Shown one piece after another: positions 32,355 to 39,085 of a DNA stretch of 64,000 bases. Source of the DNA: Streptomyces sp. NBC_00370 (lineage in GTDB: Bacteria; Actinomycetota; Actinomycetes; Streptomycetales; Streptomycetaceae). The notes under the pieces were generated by a model. That model searched no databases and was not told where the DNA came from. It worked only from the letters and a program-made list of their open reading frames with translations. Positions within the stretch are counted from its first letter, which is position 1; every line of letters starts with the position of its first letter. The stretch lies in the NCBI RefSeq assembly GCF_036084755.1, contig NZ_CP107968.1, positions 5,728,501 to 5,792,500 of the forward strand, in the 5' to 3' direction. A program made the position numbers and the translations under genes.

Positions 32355-33401
32355 ATGACCATGACCAGCACGGACGCCCCCGCCGAGGGCCATGAGGCGG
32401 TGGCTCTCCTGGAGCGCACCCGGACCGTCGTCGATCCGGAACTACGCTCCACCGTCGAGTCGTTGCCGGGCTCCATACGGAGAGTCGCGATGTACCACTT
32501 CGGCTGGGAGCACGCCGACGGCACCCCCGCGTCCGGCCGGGCGGGCAAGGCCATCAGGCCCGCCCTCGTCCTCTCCGCGACCCGCGCGCTGGGCGGTGAT
32601 CCGCAGCAGGCCGTACGGGCGGCGGTCGCCGTTGAGCTCGCCCACAACTTCACCCTCCTCCACGACGACGTGATCGACGAGGACCCGACCCGCCGCCACC
32701 GCGCCACCGCCTGGACGGTCTTCGGCACCCCGGACGCGATCATCACGGGCGACGCCGTGATGGCGCTCTCGCTGCGGCTGCTCGCCGAGGACCCGCATCC
32801 CGCGTCGGCGGCGGCCTCGGCCGCGCTGGCGTCCTGCGTCATCGAACTCTGCGCCGGCCAGCAGGCGGACTGCGCCTTCGAGGAGCGGGGCCCGCACGAA
32901 GTCACCCTGGAAGAGTGCCTTTCCATGGCGACGGCCAAGACGGGCGCCCTGCTCGGCACGTCGTGCGCGCTCGGCGCGCTCTACGCGGGCGCGGGCGCCG
33001 AGGAGGTCGCCGCGCTGGACGCGTTCGGCAGGGAGGCGGGCCTGGCCTTCCAGCTCATCGACGATCTGATCGGCATCTGGGGCGACCCGGACCGTACGGG
33101 CAAGCCGGCCGGCGCCGACCTGGTGGCGCACAAGAAGTCCCTGCCGGTGGTCGCGGCGCTCGCCTCCGGCACACCGGCGGCCGAGGAACTGGCCGAGCTG
33201 TACCAGGGGCCGATGGACGCGGCGGCCGTCCAGCGCGCGGCCGCTGCCGTCGAACGGGCCGGCGGTCGGGACTGGGCGCAGCTCCAGGCGGCCGACCGGA
33301 TGTCCCGGGCGGTCCATCAGCTCTCCCGGGCCGTCCCCGATCTCACGGCCGCGGGCGATCTGATGGCCCTGGCGGAGTTCGTCACGCGCCGCAGCCGGTA
33401 A
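32355..33401 (+). CDS. Polyprenyl diphosphate synthase, likely family 2 encapsulin cargo
   Basis: A 348-residue isoprenyl diphosphate synthase joining IPP to an allylic diphosphate. The first Asp-rich motif is LLHDDVIDED (~98), the second is FQLIDDLIGIWGD (~231), where the last Asp of DDxxD is Gly. GKAIRPALVLSATRALGG (~60) is the conserved Arg region near the N-terminus. The ~20 N-terminal residues (MTMTSTDAPAEGHE) look disordered and could be the encapsulation tag. The ATG has AAGGAAG 5-6 nt upstream. Product length (C10, C15 or longer) cannot be read from sequence alone. Confidence 0.9.
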   Translation: MTMTSTDAPAEGHEAVALLERTRTVVDPELRSTVESLPGSIRRVAMYHFGWEHADGTPASGRAGKAIRPALVLSATRALGGDPQQAVRAAVAVELAHNFTLLHDDVIDEDPTRRHRATAWTVFGTPDAIITGDAVMALSLRLLAEDPHPASAAASAALASCVIELCAGQQADCAFEERGPHEVTLEECLSMATAKTGALLGTSCALGALYAGAGAEEVAALDAFGREAGLAFQLIDDLIGIWGDPDRTGKPAGADLVAHKKSLPVVAALASGTPAAEELAELYQGPMDAAAVQRAAAAVERAGGRDWAQLQAADRMSRAVHQLSRAVPDLTAAGDLMALAEFVTRRSR

Positions 33402-33494
33402 CGACTCCGTCGCCCGCTGGGACAGCCGGGCGCCCCAACTCTAAGATCGCCTCGTCCTATTGACGACACGACGATCAGCGAGGAGGGCCGGATC

Positions 33495-34157
33495 ATGAGC
33501 CAGACGACAGACACGGCCGCGGAATCAGGCACGGGGCCGGGCGGGCCGCCGGGCCGGGTGCCGGGCGTGGGGATCCGACAGGCCGGGGAGGAGGACCGGG
33601 CGACCCTGGTGCGGCTGCTGGACGAGGCGTTCATGGACGACCCGGTGAGCAGTTGGGTCTTCCCCGACGAGGCGCAGCGGCGCACCCTGCACAGCAAGTT
33701 CCTCGGTGTGTTCGTGGACGTGGCGCTCACCGAGGGCCGCGCGGACATCACGGAGGACGGCAACGCGGCGGCGCTCTGGCTCCAGATACCCGCCGGGCTG
33801 CCCGAGGAGGAGGACGACACCCCGGCCAGGATGCGGGAGGTCTCCGACCCGGACAACGAACGTGCCGAGCTGATCGGCCGGCTGACGGGGGCGATCCATC
33901 CGCACGACAGGGCCCACGAGTATCTGCTGATGATCGCGGTCTCCCCGGAACACCAGGGCAAGGGCCTCGGTAAAGCGCTGATCGAACCGGTACTGGAGCG
34001 CTGCGACCGCGAAGGGACCCCGGCCTATCTGGAGGCGAGCAGCGAGCGCAGCGGCCGGCTCTACGAGCGGCTCGGCTTCGCCTTCACCGGGACCACCGTC
34101 GATCTGCCGGACGGACCACATATGTGGCCCATGTGGCGCGATCCGCAGGGCGGCTGA
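33495..34157 (+). CDS. GNAT family N-acetyltransferase
   Basis: A 220-residue acetyltransferase. After a ~25-residue disordered Thr/Gly/Pro-rich N-terminus, the GNAT fold spans ~25-215, with motif A as LLMIAVSPEHQGKGLGKALIEPVL (~143; acetyl-CoA pyrophosphate loop QGKGLG) and motif B as LEASSERSGRLYERLGFAFTG (~178). Acceptor substrate unknown. GAGGAGGG lies upstream of the ATG. Follows the prenyltransferase gene by 93 bp on the same strand; whether it belongs to the encapsulin locus is open. Confidence 0.85.
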   Translation: MSQTTDTAAESGTGPGGPPGRVPGVGIRQAGEEDRATLVRLLDEAFMDDPVSSWVFPDEAQRRTLHSKFLGVFVDVALTEGRADITEDGNAAALWLQIPAGLPEEEDDTPARMREVSDPDNERAELIGRLTGAIHPHDRAHEYLLMIAVSPEHQGKGLGKALIEPVLERCDREGTPAYLEASSERSGRLYERLGFAFTGTTVDLPDGPHMWPMWRDPQGG

Positions 34158-34192
34158 CGGTGAAAGATCCCGTTAGCGCTACAGTCCGCGCC

Positions 34193-34633
34193 ATGACAGC
34201 GGAGTTGACGGATTCATGGGCGGGTTGGTACCGGGACCGCCAGGGCGCGGAAGCGATCACCTTTACGACGAGCGGGCATCAGGTCCGGACCCGCATCAGG
34301 GAAGTCGAGTACGAGGGGCCGGATTTCGCCACCCTGGAACCGGTGGGCGCGGGTGAGGTGCTGTCGTCCTGTGTCATGGAGTGGGACGTCCGGCTGCCGG
34401 TCGTCGCCGCCGGGGTGGCGCAACAGGCCACGCTCAACTGCCTGCTGACGCTCGGTGAGCGGCAGACCGGAGCACCGGCCGGCCGCGCCGAGCTGAGCCT
34501 GACGCTGCACTGCGCGGGGGCGGCGTACGAATCAGGTATCTCGGGCGGCGGTTTCGGTGAGGCCCTGGAGCGGATCAGACGCCAGCTGCCGACCGACACC
34601 GAGCTGGGCGGCAGGCCGCTGGTGGGCGCCTGA
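34193..34633 (+). CDS. Conserved streptomycete protein, resembles DUF6304
   Basis: A 146-residue soluble protein beginning MTAELTDSWAGWYRDRQG, with VRTRIREVEYEGPDFATLEPVG, SCVMEWDVRLPVV and LTLHCAGAAYESGISGGGFGEALERIRRQLP. The pattern resembles the DUF6304 group; the assignment is from memory and only moderately sure. No catalytic motif. The ATG lies 7 nt after a TACAGT box (34180-34185), so the mRNA may be leaderless. Confidence 0.65.
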   Translation: MTAELTDSWAGWYRDRQGAEAITFTTSGHQVRTRIREVEYEGPDFATLEPVGAGEVLSSCVMEWDVRLPVVAAGVAQQATLNCLLTLGERQTGAPAGRAELSLTLHCAGAAYESGISGGGFGEALERIRRQLPTDTELGGRPLVGA

Positions 34634-34678
34634 GTCCGGCCACCGGCACCAGCGTCAGTCTGGCGAGCCGCGGCCGGG

Positions 34679-35347
34679 TCAGGTCCGGCCCGGCCAGCTG
34701 AACGGGGGGTTGTCGTCGAGGAGTACGAACCCCTCCTCGACATCGGCCGGCTGGAAGCCCGCCGAGAACAGCGCGTCCAGCAGCCCGTCCAGCCGGGCGC
34801 GTGCCCCGGTCCGGCCGGCCCCCGGCACCCGCTGGACCACGGACCGCTCCTGTACGCCGGGGGAGAGCACCCGGCGTGCGGTGCGCGCCACCTGCGCCGA
34901 GTGCCGCTCGGCGAGCGCGGCCAGCCGCTTCGTGTCGTACGGGATGGCCAGCCGCAGCGTGACCCGGTGCTCGAAGTGACAGTGCGGCGGCAGCGCCGCC
35001 GCTTCGGTGTCCGTCAGCGGCACCCCGTCGTTCCAGGCAGCCGCCTCGATCCGCGTCCGTACGACGGCGAAGCCGGCCTCCGCCAGCAGCGCGGCGCACG
35101 CGTCGGCCGCGCGCCGCTGCTCCTCGAAACTGCCCGTGCCGCGCCGGGTGAGCGTCGGGCGCCCCGGCGTGCGGCCCCGGTCGAGGACGGTCGGGGTCAG
35201 GGTGAGGCCCTGGGCAGCCGCCCAGTCGGCCAGCTGGACGCTCGTGCGTAACGTCGTCCGTACCGTGAGCTGGGTCTGGAAGTCGCCGTCGACGGCCGGC
35301 AGAAGGCCGCTCCCGGGCGATGCGCCCGTGTTCGTACTGAAGTCCAC
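34679..35347 (-). CDS. Hypothetical protein
   Basis: 222 residues, soluble, no recognised family. Visible segments are FQTQLTVRTTLRTSVQLADWAAAQGL, FEEQRRAADACAALLAEAGFAVVRTRIEAA, LPPHCHFEHRVTLRLAIPYD and the C-terminal FVLLDDNPPFSWPGR. The two strands VRTRIEAA and CHFEHRVTL suggest a small alpha/beta enzyme-like fold, but nothing identifies a reaction. GTG start lies 6 nt after a TAGCGT box (minus strand, 35354-35359), a leaderless arrangement. Convergent with the 34193 gene. Confidence 0.6.
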   Translation of the reverse strand: MDFSTNTGASPGSGLLPAVDGDFQTQLTVRTTLRTSVQLADWAAAQGLTLTPTVLDRGRTPGRPTLTRRGTGSFEEQRRAADACAALLAEAGFAVVRTRIEAAAWNDGVPLTDTEAAALPPHCHFEHRVTLRLAIPYDTKRLAALAERHSAQVARTARRVLSPGVQERSVVQRVPGAGRTGARARLDGLLDALFSAGFQPADVEEGFVLLDDNPPFSWPGRT

Positions 35348-35368
35348 CGAGCGACGCTACCAAGGGAA

Positions 35369-35407
35369 AGGGCGCCCCACCGTACGCGGCGTACGGTGGG
35401 GCGCCCT
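35369..35407 (-). terminator. Terminator downstream of the snapalysin-like gene
   Basis: 17-bp arms starting AGGGCGCCCCACCGTAC around a 5-nt loop (GCGGC). It begins 17 bp after the metalloprotease stop and precedes the hypothetical gene on the same strand. Confidence 0.8.
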
Positions 35408-35424
35408 CCTGGCGTACGGACGGG

Positions 35425-36111
35425 TCAGGACACCTTGGCGAGCGCGGCGGCGATGCCGTTGGCCCACAGGGCGTTGACCTGGGCGCGCTCCGACGCGTCC
35501 GGCTGGCTGTTCGTGCACGACGTACCGGGTCCGCCGCCCGACATCAGCTCACTGCACGGACCGTCGTAGGTGTCGGGCAGACCGAGCACGTGCCCGGTCT
35601 CGTGCGTGGTGACACGGACCGAGTCGTACTGCTGGTTCTGGGCGTAGTCGAGGAAGACGTAGCCCCGGCCGTGCCCGTCGGTGCTCGCGTACGAGCCCGC
35701 CGGGTCGTTGCCCTCGTAGTAGTCGAAGTCGGCGTTGCTGCCGGCCTGGAGCTGCACGTTGGAGACCGCGCTGTTCCAGATCGACGCCGCGTTCGATATC
35801 TGGCCGGCGAAGCTGGGCGCCTGCGACGGGTCGTAGACGACGGTGACAGCCTGCGCACCGGGGTTGGCGGCGCGCTTCTGCGCTGCGGACTTGAGGACGG
35901 CCTCGAAGAACGCCTTGTTGTTGGCCGCCTCTTCCTTCGAGCCCTCGTACGCGGCGACGGACGTCGCGGCGGGCGAGGAGAGGGAAGTGGCGCCGGCAGC
36001 GCTGGTGGGGGCAGCGCTGCCGGTGGCTGCGGTGGCGGGAGCGCCGAAGGCGGTCGCGAGGCCGAGGCCGATTCCGCAGATTGCGGACATCACCGTCTTG
36101 GGGTGTCTCAT
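35425..36111 (-). CDS. snpA: Snapalysin-family secreted zinc metalloprotease
   Basis: A secreted small neutral protease of 228 residues. The N-terminus is a signal peptide (basic MRHPKTV, hydrophobic AICGIGLGLATAFGAPATA) followed by an Ala/Ser/Thr-rich pro-region to ~75. The catalytic motif is THETGHVLGLPDTYDGPCSELMSGG (~168), with two His ligands plus the Asp that is the third zinc ligand in this family. CTNSQPDASERAQVNALWANG closes the protein, as in snapalysins. Divergent from a LysR-type gene, the usual snpA/snpR pairing. Confidence 0.92.
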   Translation of the reverse strand: MRHPKTVMSAICGIGLGLATAFGAPATAATGSAAPTSAAGATSLSSPAATSVAAYEGSKEEAANNKAFFEAVLKSAAQKRAANPGAQAVTVVYDPSQAPSFAGQISNAASIWNSAVSNVQLQAGSNADFDYYEGNDPAGSYASTDGHGRGYVFLDYAQNQQYDSVRVTTHETGHVLGLPDTYDGPCSELMSGGGPGTSCTNSQPDASERAQVNALWANGIAAALAKVS

Positions 36112-36290
36112 GTGGGGGGACTCCTACTCGTCCGTAGAACGGGTTCGGTACCGCAGAGTCTCGGTGAGTCCGGCCCCGCGCGGATGATGGCAACAGCCGA
36201 TAGCACGGACCAATCACCGGCGAAGTCCGCGCCTATTGCAGCGGTTTGGACCCCTGGTGTAAGCGGAGCAGCACGCTCTACGCTCGGGGG

Positions 36291-37244
36291 ATGGAGCTGG
36301 AGGTAAGGCATTTGCGTGCCGTCTGCGCCATCGCCGACACGGGGAGTCTGCACAAGGCGGCGCGACAGCTGGGGATGAGCCAGCCGTCCCTGACCACCCA
36401 ACTGCGCCGGATCGAGAACACCCTGGGCGCGGAGCTGTTCTCCCGTGAACGCACCGGCTGCCGGCCGACCCCGCTGGGCCGCTCCGTGCTGAGCCGGGCC
36501 CGGCCGCTCGTCGCGGGCATGGCCTTGCTCGTCGCCGAGGCGCGCGCGGCGGCGGGCCGGGCCGACGGCCCCTGTCTGCGGGTCGGCTCCACCGCGAGCC
36601 GCGCCCTGGCGGGCTGGCTGCGCCGGCTGCGCGACCGGCTGCCCGGCACGGACATCACCCTGCACATGGACGTGTCAGCGGGCGCCCTGCTGAAGATGGT
36701 CGCAGCGGGACAGCTCGACGTGGCGTTCGTCCACGAGGTGGAGGGCTGTCCGCTGCCCGTCCCCGACGGCCTGGAACAGCGCGTACTGGTCGAGCGTGAG
36801 CCGCAGTTCGTCTCCATGTCGCTGGACCACCCGGCGGCGGCGAGCTCCGTCGTCGAGCTGGCCGACCTCGCCGAGGACCGCTGGATGATCGACCCGACGG
36901 TGGACGGCGAATCGGACGGCCTGCGCCGCGTCCTGGGCGCCGCCGGCCTCAACCCCCGTGTCATGCACGGAGATTATCTAACGGCGGCAAATCTGATCGC
37001 GGTCGGCGAGGCGGTCGCCCCCTGCCAGCCCACCTCGGGTCCGCGCGACGACATCGCGATCAGACCGCTGCGCGACGACCCGCTGGCGGTACGGCTGCTG
37101 CTGTTCTCCCGCCCGGGAGGCGACGGCGCCGAGGCGTACGCGGACCTGACGGCGGCGTACCGCGAGGCGGCGCTGCGCACCGTCGCGTACCGCCAGTGGC
37201 TGACCCACCACAAGAGCCCGCTCCTGCACGCGCCCGCCGCGTAG
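36291..37244 (+). CDS. snpR: LysR family regulator, probable activator of the divergent protease gene
   Basis: A 317-residue LysR regulator. The N-terminal helix-turn-helix is EVRHLRAVCAIADTGSLHKAARQLGMSQPSLTTQLRRIENTLGAELFSRERTGC; the effector domain spans ~95-295. LysR proteins bind between the divergent genes (179 bp here), so activation of the protease gene is inferred from the arrangement known in streptomycetes. The ATG follows a TACGCT box (36279-36284) by 6 nt, so it is probably leaderless. The name is given by analogy. Confidence 0.85.
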   Translation: MELEVRHLRAVCAIADTGSLHKAARQLGMSQPSLTTQLRRIENTLGAELFSRERTGCRPTPLGRSVLSRARPLVAGMALLVAEARAAAGRADGPCLRVGSTASRALAGWLRRLRDRLPGTDITLHMDVSAGALLKMVAAGQLDVAFVHEVEGCPLPVPDGLEQRVLVEREPQFVSMSLDHPAAASSVVELADLAEDRWMIDPTVDGESDGLRRVLGAAGLNPRVMHGDYLTAANLIAVGEAVAPCQPTSGPRDDIAIRPLRDDPLAVRLLLFSRPGGDGAEAYADLTAAYREAALRTVAYRQWLTHHKSPLLHAPAA

Positions 37245-37254
37245 GCCGCACCGG

Positions 37255-37866
37255 TCAGTCGGCGCGGGTGCGTCCCACCGTGCCGAGCAGCGTCCGCGCC
37301 TGGTCCCTGGCGTGGCCGACCGGATCCGGGAACGTCCGCAGCCCGTGGGCCACGAGCGCGCCTTCGTGCAGCAGCGCGAGGGTGCGGCCCAGGGACTCGG
37401 GCTCCGGCGCCGCGGGATCCGCGGTCCGCGCCTCGCGGGCGAGCGTGGTGAACAGGTCCAGCATCCAGGCCTTCTGGCCGGTGATGATCGCGTACGCGGG
37501 GTGGCCGGGGTCGTCGATCTCCGCATGGGCGTTGACCATGCTGCATCCCCGCCGGCTGAACTCCTCCATCCAGTCCCGCGAGGCGTCGAACACCGCGACG
37601 ATCCGCTCCACGGCTCCGCCGCCCGCCGCGTCCGATGCGGCCAGCCGCTCGGCGAGGAAGGCGCGCCAGCGCTCGTCGCGGGCGGCGAGGTACTCCACGA
37701 CGAGCTGCTCCTTGGAGCCGAAGCGGTCGTAGAGCGTCTTCTTGGTGACCCCGGCCTCGGCGGCGATGAGGTCCACGCCGACGGCATGGATCCCGCGCTC
37801 GTAGAACAGCCGGGATGCGGCGTCCAGTGCGCGGCGGGCGCCCGGCGTCAGTACGATCCGTTCCAT
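37255..37866 (-). CDS. TetR family repressor
   Basis: A 203-residue TetR protein. The DNA-binding domain (~8-55) reads ALDAASRLFYERGIHAVGVDLIAAEAGVTKKTLYDRFGSKEQLV; the C-terminal part is helical, with RRGCSMVNAHAEIDDPGHP typical of the TetR_C group. The ATG lies 6 nt downstream of a TATAGT -10 box that overlaps its own operator. Divergent from an EamA transporter gene, with two operators between them, so it very likely represses both. Confidence 0.88.
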   Translation of the reverse strand: MERIVLTPGARRALDAASRLFYERGIHAVGVDLIAAEAGVTKKTLYDRFGSKEQLVVEYLAARDERWRAFLAERLAASDAAGGGAVERIVAVFDASRDWMEEFSRRGCSMVNAHAEIDDPGHPAYAIITGQKAWMLDLFTTLAREARTADPAAPEPESLGRTLALLHEGALVAHGLRTFPDPVGHARDQARTLLGTVGRTRAD

Positions 37867-37874
37867 CCGTCCAC

Positions 37875-37932
37875 TATACCGTTCTGTTTACTCCGGGTTC
37901 GGGTCGGGCAGGCGAGTAAACAGAACGGTTTA
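37875..37932. promoter_or_regulatory. Paired TetR operators between the repressor and EamA transporter genes
   Basis: Two palindromes, TATACCGTTCTGTTTA (37875-37890) and TAAACAGAACGGTTTA (37917-37932), each of the form TAAAC-N6-GTTTA, lie 42 bp apart centre to centre (four helical turns). They are also inverted copies of each other: ACCGTTCTGTTTACTC (37878-37893) and GAGTAAACAGAACGGT (37914-37929) are perfect complements. The left site overlaps the -10 box of the TetR gene. Confidence 0.85.
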
Positions 37933-37957
37933 GTTGTCTCTCCCGGACGGGTGATGC

Positions 37958-38842
37958 GTGGTGCAGGTCCTCTTGGCGGTCGGATTCGTCGTCTGCTGGA
38001 GCTCCGGATTCATCGGAGCCAAACTCGGCGCGGGCAGCGCCGGCGCTGTGACGATCCTGATGTGGCGCTTCCTGCCGCTCGCCGCCGTCCTCGGGCTGGC
38101 AGCGCTGACCGTCACCCGCGCCTCCTGGCGCGGTCTCACGGCGCGCGACCTGCTCCGGCAGGCGGCGGTCGGCCTGCTGTCCCAGAGCGGCTATCTGCTC
38201 ACGGTCTACTACGCGATCCAGCTCGGCGTCTCCAGTGGCACCACCGCCCTCGTCGACGGCACCCAGCCCCTGGTCGCCGGAGCCCTGGCGGGCCCGCTGC
38301 TGCGCCAGTACGTGTCGGCGCGGCAGTGGCTCGGGCTCTGCCTGGGCGTCGCGGGCGTCGTCCTGGTCACCACGGCCGACGCCACGGCGACCGCCTCGGC
38401 CGGGGTCCGGCCGTGGGCGTACGGGGTGCCGTTCATCGGCATGCTCTCGCTGGTCGCCGCGACGTTCGTGGAGGGCCGCAGCCGTACCCGTACCGCACCG
38501 TCGGTCGCCATGACGGTCCACTGCGCCACCAGCGCCGTCGTCTTCACGGCCCTCGCCCTGGCCACGGGCGCGGCGGCACCGCCCGCCGACCCCGGCTTCT
38601 GGCTGGCGATCAGCTGGCTGATCGGCCTCGCGACCTTCGGCGGCTACGGGCTGTACTGGCTGGTGCTACGGCGCTACGGCATCACCCGGGTCAACGCGCT
38701 GATGTTCCTGATGGCCCCGGTCACCGCGGTCTGGGGCGCCCTGATGTTCCACGAACCCTTCGGCCCACGAACGGCCGCGGGCCTCGCCATCGGCCTGACA
38801 GCGGTGGCCGTCGTCGCCACCGCTCCCGGGTCACGCCGTTAG
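37958..38842 (+). CDS. EamA/DMT family transporter
   Basis: A 294-residue exporter-type protein with ten predicted membrane helices arranged as two EamA repeats: VLLAVGFVVCWSSGFIGAKLG at the start of repeat 1 and YGVPFIGMLSLVAATFVEGRS at repeat 2. Substrate unknown; drug or metabolite efflux is common in this superfamily. GTG 37958 is used; GTG 37961 is one codon later and equally possible. Controlled with the divergent TetR gene. Confidence 0.85.
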   Translation: MVQVLLAVGFVVCWSSGFIGAKLGAGSAGAVTILMWRFLPLAAVLGLAALTVTRASWRGLTARDLLRQAAVGLLSQSGYLLTVYYAIQLGVSSGTTALVDGTQPLVAGALAGPLLRQYVSARQWLGLCLGVAGVVLVTTADATATASAGVRPWAYGVPFIGMLSLVAATFVEGRSRTRTAPSVAMTVHCATSAVVFTALALATGAAAPPADPGFWLAISWLIGLATFGGYGLYWLVLRRYGITRVNALMFLMAPVTAVWGALMFHEPFGPRTAAGLAIGLTAVAVVATAPGSRR

Positions 38843-38850
38843 CGACAGGG

Positions 38851-38985
38851 TTACCGAATGCTGTGTATTGCTGTCTGTGTGTGAGCGGGTGCTGCCTCTG
38901 TGTGCCCATTCGCACCGGAAATGCCCATCAGGAAGAAGCTCGGGATGCACATGTAGAGGGCAAATTTCCTGATGAAGTCGAGCAT
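38851..38985 (-). CDS. Putative exported small peptide downstream of a SARP-TPR regulator
   Basis: A 44-residue frame with a good ribosome-binding site (CGGAGAA, 6 nt before the ATG). The N-terminus is basic-hydrophobic (MLDFIRKFALYM, then CIPSFFLMGIS), like a short signal or membrane segment, and the C-terminal ~20 residues are hydrophilic (GHTEAAPAHTQTAIHSIR) after a Gly-Ala-Asn-Gly turn that could be a processing site. It lies 100 bp downstream of, and on the same strand as, a 1056-residue SARP-NB-ARC-TPR regulator. Codon GC is lower than in neighbouring genes. No known family recognised. A secreted signal sensed by the TPR protein, or an AfsS-like small output protein, are both possible. 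Confidence 0.5.
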   Translation of the reverse strand: MLDFIRKFALYMCIPSFFLMGISGANGHTEAAPAHTQTAIHSIR

Positions 38986-39021
38986 GGGTATTCTCCGCAC
39001 AATTCGCTGTGGTCCGCCGAC

Positions 39022-39082
39022 GGGGAACGATCTTCCCCTGGGCGTCTGGTTTACCCCAGCGACGGGGAGTCCGGCAACTCCC
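39022..39082 (-). other. Two small hairpins between the SARP gene and the peptide gene
   Basis: GGGAGT/ACTCCC (39065-39082) starts 4 bp after the SARP stop, and GGGGAA/TTCCCC (39022-39038) lies closer to the peptide gene. Both are short (6-bp stems), suggesting attenuation or mRNA processing rather than full termination. Confidence 0.35.
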
Positions 39083-39085
39083 GTT

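Noticed and set aside
38851..38985. Classifying the 44-residue peptide as a lanthipeptide or lasso-peptide precursor
   Set aside because: No modifying enzyme genes are nearby, and the C-terminal part has only one Cys-free, Ser/Thr-poor segment.
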